DNA from: Candidatus Omnitrophota bacterium
GTDB lineage: Bacteria > Hinthialibacterota > Hinthialibacteria > Hinthialibacterales > JAKPRU01
NCBI GenBank assembly: GCA_029570205.1
Contig: JAKQSI010000118.1
Coordinates: forward strand, 62,001-126,000
Direction of reading: 5' to 3'
Length of the DNA: 64,000 nt
Both the position numbers and the translations under genes were made by a program. The notes below the pieces were generated by a model. It worked only from the letters and a program-made list of their open reading frames with translations, was not told the DNA's origin and ran no database searches. Of this stretch, positions 39,528 to 47,697 are shown one piece after another (within the stretch, counting starts at the first letter, position 1; every line of letters starts with the position of its first letter).

Positions 39528-41390
39528 TCAATCCGAATTGTCTTTCCCCAGTCCATGAAGGGAATCCAGCTGCCGTAAATGCTCGCGGGTTTTTTCATCC
39601 AGTTCACCCGACTGGCCGGGTTTCAGCTGTTCACGCAAGGCCTGAGCAAGCCGCTGGTGATCGAGCTTCCTTTTTCGATTCTCCAGGTCGGAGATAACTT
39701 GCGTGAGCAGTTGATCACGTTCTCCGCACACGGGAGCAATATCCGGCGCGGCTATCAGAACGGCTTGGGCAAGTTTGTCTTCGGCAAATAGGCCTTCCAG
39801 CAGAGCAGCCAGGTTCTTATACACACGGGGCTTGATCGGCATAAGGTTTTTGAGAATCGCCGAAAGGGGCAAATGCTCCCGGTCGGGAATCAGGTCCACC
39901 ACACGGTTGATCTGCTCCCGTTCCTCTGCGCGAAGCGGATTGACAGGCAAAGCGAGGTCTTCGTTCTCAACTCGCACCAACCCGAGGCCGTTCAGCGCCA
40001 GGGTAATCAGGTGCATCTTGTCCATTTCGACCGGTGTCAGATTATCCAATCTGACCTCATCTTTCATTTCGATGCTCCCCAATTCCTCGCGTTCGGGGCG
40101 CGTGTCGCGCATTCGTGAGAGGTCCTGACGGATGGCGGTTTCGCTCACTCCCATTTTCCCGGCGAGAAATGTGATGTATTCCGACCGGACAACGGCCTCG
40201 GGAATCCGCCGCAGGATCGGCAGAAGGTCCCGAACGACCGCACGTTGAGCAGCAACTCCCTCCAGCCCATACTGAACCACACTTCGGTTAAAACAATATT
40301 CAAAACCATCCAGCGCATTATCCAGCAAAGCTTTCATCGCATCGGTTCCCTCTTTGGCAAGAAAGGAATCCGGGTCTTCGCCGGACGGCAACACCACAAC
40401 CCGAACAGGAAGTCCGATGGTTAAGAAAACCTCTGCTCCTCGCCGTGCCGCCATCAGGCCCGGCTCATCGCCATCATAAATCAGGTAGATATTTTCTCCA
40501 TATCGTCGAAGGACTCGCGCGTGACTCTCGGTCAATGCCGTTCCAAGCGTTGCGACACTGTTTTCAAAACCGAAACGGTGAAGGGCAATGGCGTCCATGT
40601 ACCCTTCGACCACCAGGGTCCTTCCCATGCGGCGAATCGGCTCTCTTGCCTTCTCAAGCAGATAAAGCGTACGGCTCTTGTTGAACAGAGGGCTTTCGGG
40701 CGAATTGAGATATTTCGGCTCGCCATCGCCAAGAATGCGTCCCCCGAATGCCACCGTTTTGCCCAATGGATTGGCGATAGGGAACATGATCCGGTTGCGG
40801 AACCGGTCGTAGTATCCGCTTCCATCCTGCCGAGGGATAATCAAACCCAGTTCCTGCTGGACCGATTCAGGAATACCCATTCGAGACAATGGGCTCTTGA
40901 GCGCCTCCCAGGAATCGGGCGCATACCCCAGGCGGAATCGCTTGATATCGTTCTGGGAAAGGCCCCTTCGCGCGAGATATTCCTGAGGCGGTTTGGAATT
41001 GGCCAGCATTTTTGAGAACAGATTGGCCGCCGTTTCCATCACCTGTGTCCGGTCGAGATCGGGCCGTTCCCGATTCGCTTTACGATCGTCCTCTTCCAAG
41101 TTCAGGCGCACACCGGCACGGTCCGCCAGGAATCGCAATGCCTCAAAAAACGACAGGTTTTCGATGGACTGAATAAACGTCAGCGCTGTGCCCCCCTTGC
41201 CACAGCCGAAACACTTGAAGATTTGCCGTTCGGGATGGACACTGAATGAGCCTGTTTTCTCCTTGTGAAATGGGCACACGCCAAAGAAATACTGCCCGCG
41301 CCGTTTGAGAGAGACATAGTTCGAGACAATATCGACAATATCCGTCCGTTCAAGAACCTGATCGATGACTGTCTGGGGGATTTTTGCCAT
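39528..41390 (-). CDS. dnaG: DNA primase
   Basis: IPQTVIDQVLERTDIVDIVSNYVSLKRRGQYFFGVCPFHKEKTGSFSVHPERQIFKCFGCGKGGTALTFI zinc-binding domain; VVEGYMDAIALHRFGFENSVATLGTALTESHARVLRR toprim. Confidence 0.97.
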   Translation of the reverse strand: MAKIPQTVIDQVLERTDIVDIVSNYVSLKRRGQYFFGVCPFHKEKTGSFSVHPERQIFKCFGCGKGGTALTFIQSIENLSFFEALRFLADRAGVRLNLEEDDRKANRERPDLDRTQVMETAANLFSKMLANSKPPQEYLARRGLSQNDIKRFRLGYAPDSWEALKSPLSRMGIPESVQQELGLIIPRQDGSGYYDRFRNRIMFPIANPLGKTVAFGGRILGDGEPKYLNSPESPLFNKSRTLYLLEKAREPIRRMGRTLVVEGYMDAIALHRFGFENSVATLGTALTESHARVLRRYGENIYLIYDGDEPGLMAARRGAEVFLTIGLPVRVVVLPSGEDPDSFLAKEGTDAMKALLDNALDGFEYCFNRSVVQYGLEGVAAQRAVVRDLLPILRRIPEAVVRSEYITFLAGKMGVSETAIRQDLSRMRDTRPEREELGSIEMKDEVRLDNLTPVEMDKMHLITLALNGLGLVRVENEDLALPVNPLRAEEREQINRVVDLIPDREHLPLSAILKNLMPIKPRVYKNLAALLEGLFAEDKLAQAVLIAAPDIAPVCGERDQLLTQVISDLENRKRKLDHQRLAQALREQLKPGQSGELDEKTREHLRQLDSLHGLGKDNSD

Positions 41391-41457
41391 GTTCTCAACC
41401 GGGGGTTATTGGATGGAGATACTGTAGCATTGAGGGGATGAGGAGCGGAGAGCCATA

Positions 41458-41977
41458 GTAGGCCAGGCGTCCCTGCCTGGCAATCGGCGGACCAGTAGGC
41501 CGGGCGTCTCTGCCTGGCAATTGGCGGACCAGTAGGCCAGGCGTCTCTGCCTGGCAATCGGCGGACCAGTAGGCCAGGCGTCTCTGCCTGGAGTAGGCCA
41601 GGCGTCTCTGCCTGGCAATCGGCGGAGTAGGCCGGGCGTCTCTGCCTGGCAATCGGCGGAGTAGGCCAGGCGTCCCTGCCTGGCAATCGGCGGAGTAGGC
41701 CAGGCGTCTCTGCCTGGAGTAGGCCGGGCGTCTCTGCCTGGCAATCGGCGGAGTAGGCCAGGCGTCTCTGCCTGGCAATCGGCGGAGTAGGCCAGGCGTC
41801 TCTGCCTGGCAATCGGCGGACCAGTAGGCCAGGCGTCCCTGCCTGGCAATCGGCGGAGTAGGCCAGGCGTCTCTGCCTGGCAATCGGCGGAGTAGGCCAG
41901 GCGTCTCTGCCTGGAGTAGGCCAGGCGTCTCTGCCTGGCAATCGGCGGACCAGTAGGCCAGGCGTCTCTGCCTGGCA
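41458..41977. repeat. Palindromic repeat array 2: 16 copies of the A unit with modular linkers
   Basis: GTAGGCCAGGCGTCTCTGCCTGG units starting at 41458, 41495, 41532, 41569, 41593, 41627, 41661, 41695, 41719, 41753, 41787, 41824, 41858, 41892, 41916, 41953; spacing 24, 34 or 37 bp. Confidence 0.96.
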
Positions 41978-41978
41978 G

Positions 41979-43172
41979 TCAGCCAGCCCCACCTAAAGCA
42001 TTCGCATAGATCGCATTCAGCCGCGAAACAATTGTCTTCCAGGACAAATCCCCTTCAGCAAGTTCTCTTGCGCGGTGGCCCATGGCGTGCCTCTCGTCCG
42101 ACGGCAGTTGTAATACCTCCAGGATGGCGTTCGCGAAGGATTCCGGCGATGGGTCCGAAACACGACCGATCTGTTTTTCCCGAACAATTACCGCAGAATC
42201 GCCGATGTCATTTGTGACAATGGGCCGACCCGATGCCAGATAATCGCCGAACTTGATCGGCCCGCGCGCACGGTTTGCCAAGGTATCCGCCAGCGGCAAC
42301 AGGTGCATACTCGCCGCACCGAGGAACTTCGGCAGCAGGCTGTACGGAACATCACCCGGCAAATAAACCTGCTCGCCCACACGGAACCGTTCCCTTAATC
42401 CATCCAACGCAGGCGACTCCACGCCACCCCCCACAACCAGTAGCTGACATGATGGAAATTCCTTTAGAACGTGTGTAAAAGCATCTGCGATAAGTTCAAT
42501 ATCCCAAAGGGAATATCCCACAAAGCATAACACCGGATCTTGCGGGCGAAGGCCGATAATCTCCCGGCAAATCTGCTGGTCCAGTTTGGGTATTCCCTCG
42601 ATATCCGCACCCGATGGGATGAACTCCACCCGCTTGGGGTCGATCCCCAGAGAAAGCGCGCGACTGTTCAAAACCGTACTCGTGACAATAACAATATCGG
42701 CAGATCGCTTGGATCCTTCTTCGAGAAATTGCTCCATCCGGTCGATCATAGAGAACGGACGTTTGCCGGTAGTGATCCCACCCGCTGTCCACCAGTCGCA
42801 CCAGTCTGCACAGAAAAGCGCGTCGCTATCGAGGAGCCGTTTGAAATACCATGGGAACGACACGTTGGGGCGATGGTCGAACGCATGAATTACATCCCAC
42901 TTGCTGAATGCGATTCGCCCGGTCCTGAGCAGAATATCGACAGGAGCATAGCCGCCGTCATGCTGACCTACTTGCCGGAAACGCGGTGTCTCCCAGATAC
43001 GCACACCATCCCGCATGTATTGATTGCCCAGGGGACTGCATCGCCGGGAGACAGTCCACAGATCCACCTCATGGCCCAGTCTGACCAGTTCGCGGGCGAA
43101 ATGAAAAGCGCGAAAAAACGTTCCCCGCCAAGCCAGGTTATGATTAAGAAACAGCAATCGCATGATATTCAT
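41979..43172 (-). CDS. Glycosyltransferase (GT4-like)
   Basis: MNIMRLLFLNHNLAWRGTFFRAFHFARELVRLGHEVDLWTVSRR...VLCFVGYSLWDIELIADAFTHVLKEFPSCQLLVVGGG...LANRARGPIKFGDYLASGRPIV. The upstream part of the track ORF is repeat array translation. Confidence 0.88.
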   Translation of the reverse strand: MNIMRLLFLNHNLAWRGTFFRAFHFARELVRLGHEVDLWTVSRRCSPLGNQYMRDGVRIWETPRFRQVGQHDGGYAPVDILLRTGRIAFSKWDVIHAFDHRPNVSFPWYFKRLLDSDALFCADWCDWWTAGGITTGKRPFSMIDRMEQFLEEGSKRSADIVIVTSTVLNSRALSLGIDPKRVEFIPSGADIEGIPKLDQQICREIIGLRPQDPVLCFVGYSLWDIELIADAFTHVLKEFPSCQLLVVGGGVESPALDGLRERFRVGEQVYLPGDVPYSLLPKFLGAASMHLLPLADTLANRARGPIKFGDYLASGRPIVTNDIGDSAVIVREKQIGRVSDPSPESFANAILEVLQLPSDERHAMGHRARELAEGDLSWKTIVSRLNAIYANALGGAG

Positions 43173-43173
43173 C

Positions 43174-43498
43174 CGACAGGCACGGAGGCCTGTCCTACTA
43201 TTTTTGCAGTAGGCCAGGCGTCTCTGCCTGGAGTAGGCCAGGCGTCTCTGCCTGGCAATCGGCGGACCAGTAGGCCAGGCGTCTCTGCCTGGCAATCGGC
43301 GGACCAGTAGGCCAGGCGTCTCTGCCTGGCAGTTCCAATTCCCAGTAGGCCAGGCGTCTCTGCCTGGCAATCGGCGGACGACAGGCACGGAGGCCTGTCC
43401 TACTATTTTTGCAGTAGGCCGGGCGTCTCTGCCTGGAGTAGGCCAGGCGTCTCTGCCTGGCAAGGAGCAGCGCGACAGGCACGGAGGCCTGTCCTACT
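43174..43498. repeat. Palindromic repeat array 3: seven A units and three inverted B units
   Basis: A at 43209, 43233, 43270, 43307, 43345, 43414, 43438; B (GACAGGCACGGAGGCCTGTCCTACTA) at 43175, 43380, 43474. Confidence 0.95.
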
Positions 43499-43504
43499 AT
43501 GAAT

Positions 43505-46351
43505 TCATCCCGCCTTGATTTCCAACCGTGCATCCAGCGCGCGGGCGATGCCGGCCGCTGTCTCTTTGAGGTGGACCAGGGAATACTGGTCCAGCCCGGC
43601 GGCCAGTGTCTTGTTCGCCAGCAGCTTGTCGATATCCTCTTTCATCCCGTTCAGGGCATTCCAGGCATGGGTCCGCGCATCCTCCGGGGTCTCGCCCCGT
43701 TTGGTCAGCATCAGATCCGCCAGTCTGCGAACATACTCCCGTTGCAGCGCCCGACGGTGGCTCGAAAGCAGCGGGGCGGTGTTGGACAGGGTCCGTTGCG
43801 GCGGTGTGCCGGATAGCGCGATGGTGTGAACATCGCCCCAGACCGCATCGGTCAGATCGGCGAACAAGTCCGGGATCGTGAAGGCGGTTTCACCCGCCGG
43901 GACCCGCTGCTCAGCTTCCCGAATTCGCGAGAGAACAAGGGGATCGAACAGGGTGTTCAGAACATTCTGCCGCATCATCAGGATATAATCGTGCAGCGGG
44001 AAATCGGTCCGCCCCGCGCTCCCCCACTCCACCCCCCAATGAAGCCAGCGTTCGTTCACCATCATGTTGAGCATGGAGGGATCAAACTGGAACGGTTCAT
44101 CCGAGAACACCTTGTCGCGCAGAACCTGCAAGGCATGATATTGTTGAGAGGCTGGAATGGGAATAATGGGGGTCCTGCCGTCTTTCTCGCCGACCCGTGA
44201 CCGTACCACATACGCGCCGCCGATATATCGGGAGACCGCAACTGCATACCGGGTATAATACCCTAAGAACATCCCCACGGCGCTTCGAAGGTCATAATAT
44301 CCTTCCCCCTCCTCCAGAATGGTCGCCGCATGGGTCCAGGCATCCCGCATGACATCCATCTGCTGTTCGTTCCATGCAAGCGGATCGGAGGACAGATCGA
44401 ACCAGGCATTCGTGGGGTCTAACCCCAAGGGCCGTTCCGGATTCGCGACCCAAAGGTCCTCATCCGTGAGGTAGGCCAATTCGGTGTCCCTCGCGCGAGA
44501 GGCAACCTTATCCAGTTCTTTTGCCCGATCCGTCTGGGTGGTCGCCGAAAGAGGCAAGTATGCGTATTGAATCGCCCAGCAGTCATACGGGCCTACCGAA
44601 GGATTCCAATAAAAGCCTTGTGTAGCGCCTCTTGGAGCCAGGTTCACCGGAAGGTAATCCATTACAGAAGATGAAAGTCCCTTCTCAGCAGTTAAATCTT
44701 TGTTGTGCAGCTGATCGAGCGGAAGCAGCGTACTGGCTTTGAAATTGTGTCGGAGTCCCAGAACATGGCCGACCTCATGGCACACCAGCTGTTTCACATA
44801 TTGATTGATGAACTCCTCGATGGTGTCGGTGCTGTTGCCGATTTCGCCCCGCGCCGCGAGGACCGCCAGTGCGCACTGGGTCTCCTGGGCCAGCATCAGT
44901 CCGTACTGACAGCCATCCGGGGAGCTGTGTTCCGGCAAACCACGAAGGGGTTCATAAAACTGCCGTATCCGCCGCAGCCAGCGCACAATATCCCCGTCAA
45001 TGATGACATCACAGTCGAGAATCTCGCCGGTTAATGGGTTGGCAACCCATTGTCCGAGTCCGGCAAACGGAAGTTCCTCCATGGTGTTCCAATGAACAGT
45101 ATGGTAGCGGGAATCCTCCGGGTCCCAGTCGGCATCATCGGGCATCTGTTTGGCAACCACGGCGTTCTCATACCCGGCGGCTCGGAATGCCTTGTTCCAC
45201 ATTTCCACGCCTTCTTTTGCTGCCTCGCGGTATTGATAAGGAACCGTGTTTTCAATCCAGAACACCAGCGGTTCTTTCGGAGGAGAGACCTCGAGTTCCG
45301 GGCTGGCCTTCTCGATGTTCCAGGCGGTGATATGACGCACAAAAGCATCCCGCGACTCCAGGTCCGAAAGGTCCTGGTAAGCCTCGATGAAATGGCCTAC
45401 TCGGTCATCGGCGGGACGCGGCACAAAGTTCGATTTCGGCAGCGAGCGAAAGCTGAACCGAAGAAGAACCAGGGCGCTGGAAGGGTCTGCCAGAACTTTG
45501 GTTTCGGGCTTGCCGGAGGATTTAAAATGCTGCCGGGCATAGACCTCGATATTCTCCGGGAAAACCTTGACCTGCTCGATGCGGCTTTCGTCTTTGTCCA
45601 GGTTGTAGCCCTCCAATGCCTTGCCGACATCAGAGAAGTCCGACAGGAAAAACGGCTGCACATCAATCACACAGGAATCCGATGCCGGATTCGTGGCGGA
45701 GATAGGAAACGAGGCGATGATGGATTCGCCATAAGCCCGCTCAACACCCTTTTTAATCGGGGAATCGGGGGCCGCCTGGTAGCGGGGATGGGGTTCGATC
45801 AACTGGACCTTGTCATCCATACGGCAGAACTGAAGCACCTTCGATTCCAGCACCTTGCCGGGGAACAGCATTCCAACACCATGTCCCACCTTGGCGCTCA
45901 GAAGAAAGTCTGTGGAGAACTGGTCCGGTCGGATCTCCCAATACGTTTTGTCTTCTTTCTTGTCCTTCTTGATAAACACCGTGAAAAGGCCCACCTGTTT
46001 GGTGGCATCCTTGATGATCTCCTCGTAGGGTTTCTTCTCCTCCTCCGGTTTGGCGGGTGTGGGGCGGGCGCCGACGGCCTGCTGCCGGGCCGCTTCCTCG
46101 GAGATAGTCTGGGTGGTTGTCATCTCGCTTTCGGTGAGAGTCACATTGGAGTTGATGATGATCGTCGCGGCTCCCTGTGTGCTGATGGTCAGATTCTCAA
46201 TCGGCCCGCCGGGAAGAACCGCCTTCCGGCAGCAGGGCGTAACCGTGGATACGCAGGCAGTCGCGGAAATGGTCTCTGTGGCCGAGATCGGCTGCGTAGA
46301 GACGTTGTTCGCAATCAAGAGGAATGGAAATAAAACCCACAGGATCTTCAT
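43505..46351 (-). CDS. Exported zinc-dependent metalloprotease, DUF5117-type
   Basis: Signal MKILWVLFPFLLIANNVSTQ; metzincin-like motif VCHEVGHVLGLRHNFKAS; EDSRYHTVHW...DVIIDGDIVRWLRRI...; SSVMDYLPVNLAP. Confidence 0.9.
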   Translation of the reverse strand: MKILWVLFPFLLIANNVSTQPISATETISATACVSTVTPCCRKAVLPGGPIENLTISTQGAATIIINSNVTLTESEMTTTQTISEEAARQQAVGARPTPAKPEEEKKPYEEIIKDATKQVGLFTVFIKKDKKEDKTYWEIRPDQFSTDFLLSAKVGHGVGMLFPGKVLESKVLQFCRMDDKVQLIEPHPRYQAAPDSPIKKGVERAYGESIIASFPISATNPASDSCVIDVQPFFLSDFSDVGKALEGYNLDKDESRIEQVKVFPENIEVYARQHFKSSGKPETKVLADPSSALVLLRFSFRSLPKSNFVPRPADDRVGHFIEAYQDLSDLESRDAFVRHITAWNIEKASPELEVSPPKEPLVFWIENTVPYQYREAAKEGVEMWNKAFRAAGYENAVVAKQMPDDADWDPEDSRYHTVHWNTMEELPFAGLGQWVANPLTGEILDCDVIIDGDIVRWLRRIRQFYEPLRGLPEHSSPDGCQYGLMLAQETQCALAVLAARGEIGNSTDTIEEFINQYVKQLVCHEVGHVLGLRHNFKASTLLPLDQLHNKDLTAEKGLSSSVMDYLPVNLAPRGATQGFYWNPSVGPYDCWAIQYAYLPLSATTQTDRAKELDKVASRARDTELAYLTDEDLWVANPERPLGLDPTNAWFDLSSDPLAWNEQQMDVMRDAWTHAATILEEGEGYYDLRSAVGMFLGYYTRYAVAVSRYIGGAYVVRSRVGEKDGRTPIIPIPASQQYHALQVLRDKVFSDEPFQFDPSMLNMMVNERWLHWGVEWGSAGRTDFPLHDYILMMRQNVLNTLFDPLVLSRIREAEQRVPAGETAFTIPDLFADLTDAVWGDVHTIALSGTPPQRTLSNTAPLLSSHRRALQREYVRRLADLMLTKRGETPEDARTHAWNALNGMKEDIDKLLANKTLAAGLDQYSLVHLKETAAGIARALDARLEIKAG

Positions 46352-46548
46352 GTTCAGCCTCCAGTGCAGAGTTGGAATATCATAATATGTCATTTAAGGG
46401 ACAAGAAGGAGAATCGATTGCGGATTAAAGAGAGGAGGAATGGGACGGATGAGACCGATGGGAAGGATGAAGAGGGTTTGGTGTAGGATCGGATGGGGGG
46501 AAATGTTAGGATTTGCGGGAGGTTCAAATATGAAGAATCGCGTTTCTT

Positions 46549-47697
46549 ATGATTCCTATGACCCTGTTTCTTGTGTCTCTGGCGCTTGTTGTTTACACCT
46601 ACCTGGGATATCCCCTTATCCTGAAACTGTTGGGGAAACTGCGGAAGCCGAGGTTGGCGTGGACATCGATAGAACCGCCGAGTGTTTCGGTGATTATCGC
46701 GGCGTACAATGAGGAAGAGGCTGTTCAGAGCCGGATCGCAAACATTCTCGCCAGCGATTACCCATCGGAGAAAATCGAGGTCCTGATTGCTTCGGACGGT
46801 TCGACAGACCGAACGGTGGAACGAGCGCAGGCAGTAAATGATCCGCGTGTGCGGGCGCTGGACTTTCAGGAGAACCGGGGTCGTGCGGCAGTCCACAACG
46901 ACGCGGCAGCCGCCGCACAGAACGAGATTCTTGTTTTCAGCGACGCCGAAAGCCGATTCACACGCGATTTTCTTCGGAATATCACAGCGCCTTTCGCGGA
47001 CCCGGACGTCGGCTGCACAACAGGTGAACTTTTCTTCTTGAATCGGGAATCGACCTCGCTGGGTCGATCTCGCGGGTTCTACTGGACATTTGAATATCTG
47101 CTTCGGCAATACTCAAGCGATGCCGGGATGCTTGCGGTGGCAAGCGGGGCCTGTATGGCTGTGCGGCGGGAACTCTACCGCCCGTTGCCGTCGCCCACGG
47201 ATGATGTCGATTTCATTACGCCGATTGATGTGGTCACACAGGGCAAGCGCGTTGCGCATTGTAAAGATGCGATCGTAGAGGAATTCATGTTCATTCACCC
47301 GCGTGCGGAGTTCCGCTCCCGTGTGCGCATGACCGCCCGGAACTGGATCGGCATATCGCGTCGTCTGCGCGAATGTCCTTTGCGGGAATATGCCTGGCTG
47401 TGGTGGTGCCTGATCTCGCACAAGTTCCTGCGCTGGCTGACACCCTTTTTCCTGATGGGGGCCTTACTCGGCTCTGTTCTCGGTTGGGAGAATGTTCTGC
47501 TGCGTTCGGCCTGTTTGGTCCAGGTGGCGCTGTATATGTGGGCGCTGGTGGGGTTATGTTTTCCGGCTGTCACGCCCGGTGTCCTGGGAGCGCCCACCGG
47601 GTTTTGCGTGGCGAATGCGGGATTTGCAGTCGGGGTTTTGTCGGCTTTTTTGGGCCGTGCGCGGGCAACCTACAGCCGAAGGGAAGAACAAACCTGA
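46549..47697 (+). CDS. Glycosyltransferase family 2, membrane-associated
   Basis: PPSVSVIIAAYNEEEAVQSRIANILASDYPSEKIEVLIASDGSTDRT...; C-terminal TM segments. Confidence 0.9.
   Translation: MIPMTLFLVSLALVVYTYLGYPLILKLLGKLRKPRLAWTSIEPPSVSVIIAAYNEEEAVQSRIANILASDYPSEKIEVLIASDGSTDRTVERAQAVNDPRVRALDFQENRGRAAVHNDAAAAAQNEILVFSDAESRFTRDFLRNITAPFADPDVGCTTGELFFLNRESTSLGRSRGFYWTFEYLLRQYSSDAGMLAVASGACMAVRRELYRPLPSPTDDVDFITPIDVVTQGKRVAHCKDAIVEEFMFIHPRAEFRSRVRMTARNWIGISRRLRECPLREYAWLWWCLISHKFLRWLTPFFLMGALLGSVLGWENVLLRSACLVQVALYMWALVGLCFPAVTPGVLGAPTGFCVANAGFAVGVLSAFLGRARATYSRREEQT

Noticed and set aside
41180-41992. Minus-strand ORFs of 270, 162 and 147 aa across array 2 (PGRDAWPTGPPIARQRRLAY...)
   Set aside because: They are translations of the palindromic array in several open frames; no independent start or family resemblance. 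The same applies to the N-terminal extension of the 41979-43463 ORF.
31545-43498. CRISPR arrays
   Set aside because: The repeats are tandem, but linkers are themselves repeated (AGATCGTGGCA, AATCGGCGGA) rather than unique spacers; unit spacings are 24-37 bp and no cas genes are present.
45050-46333. 427-aa plus-strand ORF opposite the metalloprotease
   Set aside because: Antisense of a gene with a clear HEVGH motif; no motifs of its own.
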